This document shows positions 11,586 through 23,418 of a DNA stretch of 64,000 nucleotides, in pieces. The DNA is taken from the NCBI RefSeq assembly GCF_000143415.4, contig NW_003314313.1, positions 390,418-454,417 of the forward strand, written 5' to 3'. The DNA is from Selaginella moellendorffii (taxonomy: Eukaryota; Streptophyta; Lycopodiopsida; Selaginellales; Selaginellaceae). A program made the translations under genes and the position numbers. The notes under the pieces are model-generated. The model made no database searches, was not told where the DNA came from, and saw only the letters and a program-made list of their open reading frames with translations. How positions within the stretch are numbered: the first letter of the stretch is position 1; every line of letters starts with the position of its first letter.

Positions 11586-11830
11586 CTCCTATGTGTCCGA
11601 CCATCCTTGGTTATCAAAGCGAGTCCTTGAGCGAGTTCAAAAAAGTCTCTGAGAACTCCCAGACCCTGATTTTGGCATCCCACTTGAAAGACATACATGG
11701 ACTTTGTTTTGCAGGCAGCAGCCTGCATCTCCGGCTGGAGCCTGCAAGCAACAGCCAGCTTGAACCGAAAGGCGGGGAGAAAATCACTCAAACTATAAGA
11801 CTCGAGAACAGCATGCTTGGACAGGTTTTC
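11586..11830 (+). pseudogene. AP-1 gamma-adaptin ear (GAE) domain relic
   Basis: After an acceptor at 11585 the frame reads P-T-I-L-G-Y-Q-S-E-S-L, the start of the plant gamma-adaptin ear. Around 11695 the matching frame moves (M-D-F-V-L-Q-A-A), then returns to the first frame for LHLRLEPASNSQLEP and ITQTIRLENSMLGQ, which mirrors the conserved ear sequence. The change of frame shows an indel, so this is a dead fragment. Gamma-adaptin is a subunit of the clathrin adaptor AP-1; the ear recruits accessory proteins. No trunk or hinge exons lie upstream. The family call rests on recalled conservation of the ear, not on an alignment. Confidence 0.6.
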
Positions 11831-11839
11831 TCAATAGTC

Positions 11840-13275
11840 TTTGACAGAAACGAGAATATGAATCAGCTACAAAGTGCTGGTTTTATAAGTACCTTTCACT
11901 TTTTGTTCCTTTATTTGATGTTTTTTGTCAGAGTTTTAAGTCGTGCTCGTGGAGAAACTTGGTTGCCAACCATTTTTCTCCTTTGACAACAGGGCAGCCT
12001 CCTGTTTGAACAAAGAGAAAGAAAAATGTTTGAGCTTGTAATGTTAACACAAACCATGAAAGCTGAATGGATCGATTTCTCCTGATGGTCTGGTGATCCA
12101 GAAAAGAAGACCATCACCTCTCCTTGGCCGGATGACGATCCCCTTTTTAGTGCACTCGGAGGTGTTTGTTGAATAGTCATTTGTGACATTTGCCAATGCT
12201 CGCGGGAAAACAGTCTCCCCGCCATTTTCAACGTTTGTCCTACATAAGAATGTCAGCTGAAACCAATCCTTCAGTGTCTAAATTTTACACTTACAAATAA
12301 AGAAGTAATGTTCCAATCCGGTGTCCTCCATTATTGTTATTCTCAGTGAGCTTGTAATAATCTTGGTGTGGCTCAAACTTTTGCCCGGTTTTATAACGCA
12401 CCACCTGCAAACTTTCACCATATTCTACACAGAAATTTGAATGATTCTTGTTCAAGAAGATTTTGTGGGAATTCTAAACCTTTGGGAATGAATGTGATGC
12501 TTGAGATTCTATCTTCAATCCCAGAAACTATGTTGTCGTGATCACGCCTGAGGAATGCTCCCCAACTAGTTCTATTTCTTCTGTCCTTTTTTTGTCAATC
12601 ACTGAAGACCGTCTTAAGCGTGGTAGTGCGAGACCAATTAAATGGTCGCACTGGTCATCGCACTAAGAAGTCATGGAAAAGAAACACACGAGGATTGAAC
12701 GATGAGATGACTTCCATACTACTCCCGAACGTGTTACCACCATGTTTAGCTATGTTACAAACCAGAAATAACAATTGCAAAATCCAAAAGATCAAGAAGA
12801 GAACCACAATTCTCATCTTCGCCATAGCCAACCCGGCCCAAGAGGGCAGAATAGAGAATACAGCAACACTATCCCTATCTAATAGTCTCAGGTGGTCTTC
12901 TAAAGGTACATTCATGCTCTTTCTCTCAAAATCATGTGTGGTTGGTGAGCACACAAATTTGTTTTGAGTGTGAGTATATATGTAAACATAATGGGAAGAT
13001 AGGGGCAATTCACAAGCTCTTTTTTCCACTCTTGCTCCTGCTCACTCTCTTTTCTCTCAGCAATGGCGACGGCAGCGAAGGAAGCAACATGGATGTGAAT
13101 GCGGAACACTGGAGATCGACACTATCAAGGACATGAGCAAGAAGTGCAACACTAGCTTCTGCACCTAAAACCACTCATTTGTAACGCTAAGATCTATGTT
13201 ACCCCTTAACACAAAATATTAATAAACATCCGGCCGGCTTCCCATTTTTCTGGTTAGATTAAGATCACAGGTGTT
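11840..13275. other. No gene recognised
   Basis: Short frames on both strands without recognisable domains. Around 13050-13165 a possible exon-like piece reads T-L-E-I-D-T-I-K-D-M-S-K-K-C on the + strand, but it cannot be tied to a family. Confidence 0.4.
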
Positions 13276-13593
13276 TCACGCCACGATTTCGCACCATGAA
13301 GCTCCTAAGAGCTCTGCCCAAACGTTCGGCAAGGTCAAGCAACTGGCGCCTGGAATGCTGTCAACGCTCTTCACGCCAAAGTCGCTCCAGCTCAGGGTGG
13401 TTGGGTTATTTTGCTCAAGCTTTCGCCACGCTTTTAGCCACTGACATCTCGATTGGGAATTCCAGGTATTTCTTGAGTTTTCCAGGTTATCGGTGCCTCC
13501 TGATTTCTTGAATCTCTCTCTCCACTCTTCTAGCCACTCATCTCTTTTAAAAGCCCTTCTCCAAAATGGAGTGCCGTGACCCATTCGAGGCAT
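13276..13593 (-). CDS. Unidentified 105-residue open frame, head to head with the M3 peptidase
   Basis: An ATG-started frame of 105 residues, Trp- and Arg-rich in its first third (a region like EEWRERF) and Leu-rich at its end. No family recognised. Its start lies 50 bases from the start of the M3 gene on the other strand, so a shared promoter is possible, but the frame may also be chance or a fragment. Confidence 0.25.
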   Translation of the reverse strand: MPRMGHGTPFWRRAFKRDEWLEEWRERFKKSGGTDNLENSRNTWNSQSRCQWLKAWRKLEQNNPTTLSWSDFGVKSVDSIPGASCLTLPNVWAELLGASWCEIVA

Positions 13594-13642
13594 GAGTAAA
13601 AAGTTCCTTAAGTTGTCGTCTTTTTAGTTTAGACGAGAAAAG

Positions 13643-16519
13643 ATGGAATTCGTGCGCGTTCCTGGATCGAAGCTGCCACGCTTTGACATAGAGCTTGAGC
13701 GAATAATTCCTATATTTCCACAACTATTCCAGCAATTGGTATGCAATTTCTTTTTCTTTTCACTTAGGCATCTAAGATCTAATTAACTGCTAGGAAGAAG
13801 AGCTAGTAGCTCTAGAAGCATGCAACGAGCATTCATGGGAGTCTCTAGCTATTCCTTTGGAGTGGATTATGGATACACTGATTGTTAGCTGCAGCGTTGT
13901 GAACCATCTTCAACATATGAAGGATTCGAAAAACCTTCGAGGTGCAATACAAGAAATTGAGGTATCTACTTTCAGGCACAAAAAATTGTTAATAATGGTT
14001 TCTTATAGGCTCGAAGGAAAGATTTTGATCTCAAACTTGCCCAGAGCAAACCTCTCTTCGATAGCTTCAAGGCACTTCAGGAAGACCCGAACTTCCAAAA
14101 TTCGAGCGATGCTCAGAAAAGGACTGTGGAAAGCTACATGAAAAAGGTAATTATAAGTGGTGTTCATTTGGAAGATGGACAAAAGAAGCTCTTCAACCAG
14201 TATGAGAAGGTATTCTTTGCATTTGTTATGTATTTGTATAATACTTTTTCCAGGAACTAGTGGAGCTGACTAGAAAATTCAGTGACAATATCCTCGATTC
14301 CATTAGAAAATATGGCAAACTAGTTACTAGTGTGGAAGAAGTTGAGGGATTGTCGGCAACATCTCTGGCACTTGCAGCAAAAGCAGCAGCTTCAGAGGTA
14401 ATTGAAGCTATGATAATAATCACACAATTCTTTCATAATTGATCATTTTCAGGGCTATGAAGTTGCATCACCCGAGCTTGGGCCTTGGCTATTTAAGATC
14501 GATAAATCTAGTTATTTTCGAGTGATGAAACATCTGAAGAACAGGAAAGCCCGAGAGGAGTTATATGTGGCTTATAGAAACAAAGCTTCTACTGGGGAGT
14601 TCAACAACACTCCTGTCTTGACACGAATCTTAGAACTCCGAAATTTGAAAGCCAAACTTCTTGGTTACAAGAACTATGCCGAGGTGGTATAAGTGTTTCT
14701 TTGATATTTTATTAGTCTTATGATTATTCCTCTTCTAGATTAGTATGCTTTTGAAAATGGCAACACTTGATAAAGCCAACGAGTTGCTAGAAAAACTTCG
14801 AAGCGGGGCATGGGATGGTGCTTTGCGAGGTAAAAGTTTTGAAAACCTCTAGTTTCTTTCGGATGGTATAAAATCTTACTCCATTATTGTTTCAGAACTA
14901 GAGGCTTTGAAGGCTCTAGCAGCGTCCAATGGTGAGAATTATGAGCTCATGCCTTGGGATCTTCCATACTGGATGGAAAGGCGACGAGAAGCCAGGCTTG
15001 ACATGAGCGAGGTGATGAAAACCTCTACCAAGTCTACTTTTAACTTTTCGAATTTGCAGGAAGAGTTCAGGCCATTCTTTGCATTCCCTCATGTGTTGGA
15101 AGGCTTGTTTTTGCTGGCAAAAAGACTCTTTTCAATAGAGATTGATGCTGCAGACAACCTCGTGGCAACATCCGTAAGTGTTTAGCTTTCGTGCACTTGA
15201 ACGTCTTGAATGAGTTGTATGTTTTCTTCGTAGATTTGGCACGGTGACGTGAGGTTTTTCAGAGTGAAAGATATGGATACCAAGGAAACGCTTGCCTACT
15301 TTTACATAGATCCATACTCAAGGCCTCTGGAAAAGAGAGGAGGTGCTTTTGTTAGCAGCTTTGTGGCAAAGAGAAGCCGAGCTCTTGCACCAGAGGGTTG
15401 TGACATCCGACTCCCAGCTTGTATCATCGTTTGCAATCAGACGCCGCCTCTCGGAGACAACCCAAGCTTGATGACATTTGACGAGGTATATATTACATTT
15501 TATAGCCATTGATATTTGATTTCATGGTTGTGTGTCTAGTTGAAAACACTGTTTCACGAGTTTGGCCACGCTTTGCAACACATGCTTACGACACAAGAGG
15601 TCATATTCGTTTCAGGTATGCAAAATGTAGAACAAGATGCTGTAGAGCTCCCCTCGCAATTCATGGAGAACTGGTGCTACGATAAGTAAGAATAGTATAT
15701 GTTAACCAATTTAGAAGGATTATATAATAAATTTCCATTGCAGGGACACACTGTCAAGCTTTGCCAAGCATTACAAAACAGGCGAGCTACTTCCAGAATC
15801 GCTGTTTGAAAAGATCAAATCATCTAGAACACTGAGAGCTATAGACATGTTAAACCAGGTATGCTTGCTTTACATTTTTCCTTTTTCTGATGTTTCATTG
15901 TTGAGGTGTACCAGGTCTTACTTGCCGCAGTGGATCTAGAGCTCCACTCCAACTTTGAGCCTAATGGTTTGACAACGAAAATTCACGAAGTGTATAGCGA
16001 ACTATCACAAAAAACTCAGATTCCACCGTGCATGCCTGGAGAACAATACCTTTGCAGCTTCTCACATATTTCTACTGGTATGTATATCGGCAATGCCTTC
16101 TGAAGATATATAACTTTTCACTTGAAGCTGATGCTTCTATTTCTTTCATAGGTAATTATGCAGCTGGATACTATGGTTATAAGGTGGCTCTAAAATATTT
16201 CAGAAAAAAAAACATGGTCTTTCTTAATGTTTTTCTATCTTGCAGTGGGCTGAAGTCTTGTCTGCCGATGTTTTCAATGGATTTGAAGAAGCTATGCTCA
16301 AAGATGAAAAGGTACCAAAGAAGAAACTATACCGTATAGTTTTGAAGATTTGGTTCTGACATTTAATTCTTGTAGGCTGTGAAGGAGGTCGGGATGCGTT
16401 TCCGCAATACAATCTTGGCACTCGGAGGTGGAATGGCGGCTCTAGATGTTTTCAAAGCATTCCGGGGCAGAGAACCATCTGTTGATCCTTTACTTCGGCA
16501 ATATGGACTTACGAAATAG
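13643..16519 (+). CDS. M3 family zinc oligopeptidase (thimet/oligopeptidase A type)
   Basis: Fifteen exons give 692 residues: 13643-13738, 13794-13961, 14009-14209, 14254-14397, 14453-14683, 14739-14829, 14896-15011, 15060-15173, 15234-15485, 15540-15685, 15744-15858, 15915-16077, 16152-16183, 16246-16311, 16376-16519. All junctions keep frame. The zinc motif HEFGHALQH starts at about residue 477, with the third-ligand region [13 protein letters not shown] following. Length fits the plant TOP1/TOP2 and bacterial OpdA group, which trim short peptides, including cleaved transit peptides. The first exon starts directly with the mature-type N terminus and no transit peptide is evident, so a cytosolic enzyme is likelier than an organellar one (inference). 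The exon 5 donor could be 3 bases later, adding one Val. The stop lies 20 bases from the stop of the PP2C gene on the other strand. Confidence 0.93.
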
Positions 16520-16539
16520 TGACGAGTCTATAGACAATA

Positions 16540-18178
16540 TTACAAGCTATTGAGAAGTTCCTGGAGGTTACGAAGGCCTTCGTTGGAAATAGTTCTCACG
16601 GGAGGCTTGATGATCCGAAGGCTGGGTGGCGGATCCCTGCGGAAGCACACGGTCACCACCGTGAGATTGTCCGAGGTGTCCCGCTTGAGAGCCTCGACGA
16701 TCAAGTCCTTGGAGCACTTCTCCGGATCGTTGTGCTGCTGGAGCCTCCTGCGGGCAAAGGTGACGGCGTCCTGGCTCGAGAATGCGTCCCAGAGACCATC
16801 ACAGCCGATGATGAGAAACTCGTCGTCCTCGGTGAGCTCGGCCTGCCGCATCTCTGGCTCGCCGCTCAGAGGCCCGCTGGAGGAGCCACCATCGTCGTCG
16901 TCGGCTTTGAGCCCTTCGAGGTGCCAGTCGCCCAGAGCTCTGGCCACTGAGAGCTGTCCATTGAGGTAGCCATCGTCGACGAAGCCTCCCAGTGACTCAA
17001 TGCGAGATTTTTCCTCCACACACGACGGCTTGTGGTCTCTTGACATTGGCACAGCTCTGCCGCGTCTACAGAGAACTGCACGACAATCTCCTACATTAGC
17101 CACTAACAAGGTCCTGCAAATAGTGTAGAAAACACAAACACGACGTCACTGGAAGAGCTCCAAGGAGAAGATGGTAAAAAAGAATATAAAAAACAAGCAG
17201 GCAGAGCAGGATATGTTTTAAATGAATTTTAGAATACCTCCCAAAGATGAGCACGGTGAGAGCAGTGGTCCCGGATGCAAGCTCGCTATCAATCTGGCAG
17301 GCCTGAGCGAAAGCTCTGTCGGTCCGCAAAAATGCTCGCTTCACTGCCTCCTCCAGTGCCGCGGGAAACGCCGTGTCTTCCACGATGAACTTGAGAAGGT
17401 TTTCTCTCACGAACTGCGCGGCATCTTTTCCAAGATGGCCATCAAACACCTGCAAGTAGACTTCTTTCTCGCTTTGCAGAATATAAAAGAGAGAGACAAA
17501 ACGCTTAGAAGAGAGCGTACCCCGTAGAAGGAACCAGTGCTCTCGCCAATGACAAGCTCACCGAGATGCTTGACAAGATCGTCGATTCGGACGTGGGCAT
17601 CTTCCATGTGATTGCGGAGCCCAATGTCGGCCCAGCCACCCGAGCGAATAAACGGGAGGAATTCCTCCACAAGAGCTTCGGTGATCTTCTCGTCCACCTA
17701 AAAAGAGTGGAAGAAAAAACACACATCACCAAACAAGTAGCGAAAACCACTGACTACCTACACGCAAAAAAGTAGACTAACACGCACGGACAGACGAAAA
17801 GCTCCACCCGGGACCAAAAAAATCTAGGCACGAATGGGAAGAAAGCAAAGCAATCGTACACACAAAAAAAAAGAAGAAAATTTCACAAAGCAGGCAAAGC
17901 AAATCGTACACAAAAAAGAAAAATCCAATCACAGCTTTACCAGCGAGAAAGAAGAGAACCATCCAAGATAGAAAAAATTTCTAGCGAGACAAGAGACGTA
18001 CCAGGGAAGGAGTGGAGGAGCCTGGATTGGAAACAACCTCTTCTTGGTCAGGAGAGGCAACAACGCCGGCATCATCCACCGAGAGAGTGCTTCCATTGGA
18101 AATCGACTTGGAGGTCGAAGTGCCAGCCCTGCATTCTCCATCTAAAACTCCGACCGTGGGTGAGATACCAGCTGCCAT
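16540..18178 (-). CDS. Plant PP2C-type protein phosphatase
   Basis: Four exons read downward: 18178-18002, 17697-17521, 17449-17238, 17113-16540, giving 379 residues. The first exon is an acidic, Ser-rich extension of about 59 residues. Conserved PP2C motifs in order: N-H-M-E-D-A-H (about 89-94), V-F-D-G-H-L-G (119-125), [45 protein letters not shown] and [10 protein letters not shown]. The Asp residues that bind two Mg/Mn ions are all present, so it should dephosphorylate Ser/Thr. An Asp-rich and Ser/Gly-rich insertion sits after the DWHLEG motif. The start was chosen as the ATG that gives M-A-A-G; the frame remains open upstream through a GCC repeat, so a longer start cannot be excluded. 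Confidence 0.92.
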
Positions 18179-18251
18179 CGCTGCCGCTGCTGCTTGGCAT
18201 GTAGCTGTGCTGCGCGGGACCAAATACCTCGTCGGGAGGGGGGAGATTCCG

Positions 18252-18255
<4 letters not shown>

Positions 18256-18283
<28 letters not shown>

Positions 18284-18294
18284 TGCTGCTGCTG
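18256..18294. repeat. GCC trinucleotide run in the PP2C 5' leader
   Basis: About nine GCC triplets followed by GCT triplets, 80-115 bases upstream of the chosen ATG. In the sense strand of PP2C this is a GGC/AGC run in the leader. Confidence 0.85.
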
Positions 18295-19013
18295 TGGCGA
18301 GCGATCGATCGATGCGCGTGGCCGCGAGGATTGCCAGAGGGAAACCGAGGCGGCGTGAGCAATCGTACCTGGAAATGCCGCGCGCCACACAAAAAGAAAA
18401 GAAAAAAGAGGAGAAAGAGAAAGGACTAGCCCTAAAGTGTCGGGGATCCAACGGCCAGGATCTAGGCAAGCATATGCTGAAAAAGATTCGCATCTTTTGA
18501 ATGGACACGTTTTTCAAATTTGATGGACGATGTCCTCCACTGGATGGAAGCTTCTTCGTAAAATCAATCTTTTTTGCGTGGCGGCCACTGTGATATTTTT
18601 AAAGCTCCAGAGGTTGGAAAAGTTGAATCGAGTCTCTACGCTAACATAGGCACACCACTGGGGGATAATCCACAACCATACCTTATCTTCCAAAAACAAA
18701 GATACTTTATAGTATAAAAATAAAAAAGGAATATTTTAGTAATAAAAATGTCCACGATTTTTTTGGTGAGTGGGCGACCACATGTGCTACTATTATACGT
18801 GCAGCAGCTTTTCGGCTATGGCCGCCGGCAAGAGTTTCCTTGCTAGCTTCGTTGCCTGGTCAAAACATCACGCGAGACGCGATTTCCATTTACTCCAGCG
18901 CGGCCCAAGGTCGCGGCCCAAGGTCTATCGCCATATAACAAATGCGTCACAGAGTGGCACGCTAGCTCGATCTAGAGAGCAGAGAAGGAAGAGCGAGCAG
19001 CATCCATCCCTCG
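18295..19013. promoter_or_regulatory. Divergent intergenic region between PP2C and RBOH
   Basis: The two genes point away from each other, so their promoters lie here. The right part contains GC-rich leader sequence before the RBOH start. A purine-rich stretch lies at 18390-18425. No clear TATA box was assigned. Confidence 0.5.
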
Positions 19014-22000
19014 ATGGTGAAAGAGGATCACATAACGGTCGAGATGAGGAACTTGTCTGGCGCTGGCGCCAGATCCAGGGGCACGTCGCGAACCAGCTCC
19101 GCAAACACGGGCACCGGCGGCGAGGTTCTCGTGGAGCTCCAGATCGGGAGGGCCGACAGCGACGACTCGCTGCTAGAGATCAACAGCCTAAACAGCAGCT
19201 CCGACCATAGCGCCAAGAGGATCACGTCCTCCAAGTGGAAGCAATTCTCCCAGGAGCTCAAGAAGCTCTCGTTGAGCCGGAGTGGTACCAACAAGGGGGG
19301 GGCGGGGGCGGCGGCGGCGGCGGGCGGGGCTAGGCTCCCGCGCACCAAATCCTCCGCCGAGACCGCCATCAAGGGGCTTCGATTCATCAGCAAGGCCACC
19401 GAGAAGGCCGACCGGGAGCAGCTATGGCAGGATGTGGCGACGCGGTTCGACTCCCTGGCCGTGGATGGATTCCTCTCGCGCGCCGATTTTGGAGCTTGCA
19501 TTGGTGAGTTTTCTTGTTCTTGGCCTCGTTTGAATCTTGTTGGGTTTGGATCGCTCCTTCTCTCGATCCGAGGCCTGGGCTGGCGATCGGATCATGTGGG
19601 TCGGGTGATCCCGACACGATCTGTCGTGGGTTCCACCCCTCTCGTGCTCGTTTTGCTCGAGCCCCTCGATCCCCTGGCTTGCCGCTGCGATTTCTCGCTG
19701 CTGGGGACGTGGGTCTCGCTGGCTCGTGATCCCCAGGGGATTGCTCTGGTGACTCCGTGATGGGTCCGCCGCATTTCTCGATCTTGGAATGGTTTCTCGC
19801 TCCTATCATTGTCCGCATTGGTTGCGATGCCAGTGCATGTGATGACTGTTGAAAGTCTGCAGCACTACAGTGGCCGCATTGTGTGCTTTTTTGCTCGACC
19901 TTTTCTCACGATCGATCTGTCGGAATCAAATCTCAGCCTCTTTTGTCTTGGATCTACAGGTATGAAAGATTCAAAGGAGTTTGCGGGACAGTTGTTCGAT
20001 TGTCTAGCCCGCAAAATGGACGTGAACCAGCTCAAAATCGATAAAGACCAGGCTCGCGAGTTTTGGTTCTGGATCTCCGACCCGAGCTTCGACTCCAGGC
20101 TCGAAATCTTCTTCGACATGTACGTAAAAATCTGAATTTTCCTCTTCTTTCAACTCAACCGGTTTTGCACAGGTGCGACAAAAATTCCGACGGAAGGATT
20201 ACGGAAGAAGAAGTGAAAGAGGCAAGCTTTCTTCCATTCTTTTTGTTCCATTACTGCTTGCTACGACGACGCTGACTAACGAAAAAAATTCTATTCTTTT
20301 GTTCCACTATTGCTTGCTACGACGACGCTGACTAACGATCGCGAAAAATTTCTTTGTCCAGGTCATTAAAATAAGCGCGAGTGAGAACAAGCTCTCGAAA
20401 CTCAAGGAGCAAGCCGACGAGTACGCGGCGCTGATCATGGAAGAATTAGACCCGGACAATCTGGGTTATGTCGAGGTTTGCCATCCATCTTTGACTCTCG
20501 TTAAGCTCACGACCAAATCACTCGCTCACTCTAGACTTTGTGTCACTTTCTTGCAGCTATGGCAACTTGAAACTCTCCTACGTGGTGAGATTGTCGGTGC
20601 CTCGCAGCGATACTCCACACAAAACGTAAGCCAGATGCTAAGTCAAGCACTGGTTCCACCACACAGACGGGGCCACTTGCACGAGATCAAGTCCAAGACC
20701 AAGTATTTCCTGGCCGAGAACTGGAAGAGGATTTGGGTGCTGGCGCTGTGGATCGCTGCGTGCGTCGGGCTTTTCACCTGGAAGTTCGTCCAGTACCGGA
20801 ACAAGGCCGCGTTTGATGTCATGGGATATTGTCTCTGCATCGCCAAAGGTGCGGCCGAGACTCTCAAGCTCAACATGGCTTTGATCTTGTTTCCAATGTG
20901 TCGGAACTTTCTCACGTACTTGAGATCGACTTGGCTCAACCAGGTCGTGCCTTTCAACGACAATATCAACTTTCACAAGGTAAAGTTCTAGCTAGCTCTT
21001 TTCCTGATGTTTAAACGTTTTCTCCCTTCGAGCAGACTATAGCGGCTGGAATCGTCGTGGGTGTTCTTCTCCACGGAGGAATGCATATAACTTGCGATAT
21101 CCCGAGGCTTGTGAGCTACGACGAGGAGGAATTCATCGCGAAGATCGGGCGTGGATTCAACTATAGGCAGCCAACTTACTGGGAGGTTGTCAAGGGCGTG
21201 GAGGGAGTGACGGGGATTGTCATGGTGGTTCTCATGGCGATAGCTTTCACACTCGCAACTCACAAGTTTCGGCGAAATCTCGTCAAGTTCCCGTGGCCTT
21301 TCCACCGGATGACGGGATTCAACACGTTTTGGTACACACATCACCTCTTCATCATCGTCTACGTGCTTCTCATCATCCACGGCATCTTCCTCTACCTGAC
21401 TTACAAATGGCAGCAAAAAACTGTAAGATCATCTTGCTCCAAATTCACGTTCTTACTTTTTCCTTTCAAACGCAGACTTGGATGTATGTTGCGATCCCTG
21501 TCCTTCTCTACGCGTTTGAAAGGATTCGCAGGGTTTTCAAGTCTACTGTTTATCCGGTGAAAGTCGTAAAGGTAGGACTTCACCACCGTTGTTTGCATGG
21601 AGATTGAAAAATCTGGGTTCCTTTTTGTCAAACTTTTCAGGTGGCTATCTACACTGGCAACGTCATGGCTTTGTACATGACCAAGCCTCCAAACTTCCGG
21701 TACAAGAGTGGAATGTACATGGTCTTGAACTGTCCAGCAGTCTCTCCATTTGAGTGGTGAGTTTCTTTCACATTTTTTTCCCATTTTTTTTATAATGATT
21801 CTCAAGAACTTGTCTATGTGATCGTGTTACAGGCATCCATTCTCAATCACTTCCGCTCCAGGCGACGAGTATCTCAGCGTTCACATCAGAACTCTCGGTG
21901 ACTGGACGGCAGAACTTAAGAACGTGTTCTCGCAAATTTGCGAACCATCCGCTGGTGGCAAGAGTGGATTGCTGCGTGCCGAGGCATGGAACTCCGGGGA

Positions 22001-22894
22001 CAGCTCAAAGTAAGCCATCTTTACTTTTCCTCGAGAGAGAGCCGCAAGAACTAATCTATGATCCAATCCTTCGCAGCTTTCCAAAGCTCTTCATCGATGG
22101 GCCTTACGGAGCTCCATCGCAGGACTACACCTCCTACGACATTCTCCTTCTCGTCGGCCTGGGCATTGGAGCCACTCCCTTCATCAGTGTTCTCAAAGAC
22201 ATGCTCAACAACATGAAGAAGAACGAGACGAGCGCCGACGTGAGGATCCCAATGCCCAGCCCTAGAAGAAGTCCAGGGAACTCCACGGTCCCCGGCTGGA
22301 CTCCCACGAACGCTTACTTCTACTGGGTTACACGAGAGCAAGGATCTTTCGACTGGTTCAAAGGTGTCATGAACGAAGTTGCCGAGATTGACTCCAAGGT
22401 TGGAAGTTTTCGTATGATGTTTCCATTCTTACACGTTCTTACGATGTTTTGTCAGGCTGTTATCGAGCTACATAACTATTTGACGAGTGTTTACGAAGAG
22501 GGCGATGTTCGATCGGCCCTGATTACGATGGTGCAAAGTCTACAGCATGCACGGAATGGGGTCGATATTATTTCGGGAACTCGGGTACTTTTCTAGCCTC
22601 TTTCCTTGAATTTCTTCGTGTTTCTAGTTCTCTTATATGTGTTCTTCATCTTTGGCCAGGTTAAGACTCACTTTGCCCGTCCAAACTGGAGAAAGGTTCT
22701 GTCGAGGCTGGAGAAGCTTCACAGAGGCGCGAGAATTGGTATGTTTGTGAGCTTTTCTTTGCTAAAACGTGACAAAATTTTCAGGTGTGTTTTACTGTGG
22801 AGCCCCGGCTCTTGGCAAGGAATTGGATGCGTTGTGCAAGGAATACAGCCACCATAACATCACCAAGTTTGACTTTCAAAAGGAAAACTTTTAG
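19014..22894 (+). CDS. RBOH: Respiratory burst oxidase homolog (NADPH oxidase)
   Basis: Thirteen exons, 883 residues: 19014-19503, 19960-20119, 20173-20221, 20362-20475, 20557-20979, 21036-21422, 21476-21571, 21641-21756, 21833-22009, 22077-22398, 22456-22584, 22660-22738, 22785-22894. Order of domains: variable N terminus with a Gly/Ala run, NADPH-oxidase N-terminal region, EF-hand loop [13 protein letters not shown] (about 217-229), ferric-reductase-like transmembrane region with haem His residues (H-G-G-M-H; T-H-H-L-F), FAD site [11 protein letters not shown] (about 613), NADPH site GLGIGATP (about 698) and the typical C-terminal end K-E-N-F. It passes electrons from cytosolic NADPH to apoplastic oxygen, making superoxide, and is activated by calcium. 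Intron 3 has a GC donor (GAG|GCAAGC); only this choice keeps the family sequence EEEVKE-VIKISA. Confidence 0.96.
20232..20350 (+). repeat. Tandem duplication inside RBOH intron 3
   Basis: Two units of about 58 bases (20232-20289, 20291-20350) both contain 'ttgctacgacgacgctgact' and end in an A-rich run. Each includes CTGACTAAC, a good branch-site sequence, so the intron has two candidate branch points. Confidence 0.85.
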
Positions 22895-23418
22895 AACGTA
22901 AAGGAAACCGAGGTTCTATTGGTCGCAAGTGTATATAAAGCATACCAGATTCTTTTTTGTACCGATGCCAATCCGAGTACATAATTTACGAGATTTAAAG
23001 AGCTCATGCATGCGTGACAAGCTTGTATATGTTGTTCCAAGTTTGCCTTCAATTTTAGTCGGGCCAGGTGGTTTTGTTTCTTTGTTTTTGCCTTGATAGG
23101 CATTTACAAGCTCGGAATTTCTCCAGATCAGATCTTTCATAGCTTAATGACATATTGCATATACGTGTAAGTTTTATGTGCTCGTTTTTAAGTCAACAAG
23201 TTTCTACATCCCTTGATCTCACCTCAGAAATGTCAACTTTGCCACACCTTTTACTCGACCAGATTGCTTAGTAATGTACCTTTTTCTTTAGTTATTCCTT
23301 TTCAGAATTATGTTGGGGATTTATTAAACCAAACTTTACTGGACCTTTTTATTTTTCATATAAAAGCCCTAGAGATCTTGAAGGATTTTCATCAAAGCTC
23401 CTCTCCCTTTGTTGGATA
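22895..23418. other. RBOH 3' region and transporter promoter
   Basis: No coding sequence. A TATA box for the next gene lies at 23359-23366. Confidence 0.6.
23359..23366 (+). promoter_or_regulatory. TATA box of the WAT1-type transporter
   Basis: TATAAAAG, 53 bases before the ATG at 23419. In the duplicated copy the same position reads ACATAAAAG. Confidence 0.7.

Noticed and set aside
16550-16969. Plus-strand frame of 139 codons across the phosphatase
   Set aside because: Antisense shadow of PP2C exon 4, which has all catalytic motifs.
19028-19818. Minus-strand frames of 157 and 143 codons
   Set aside because: Antisense to RBOH exon 1 and intron 1 in GC-rich DNA; no motif.
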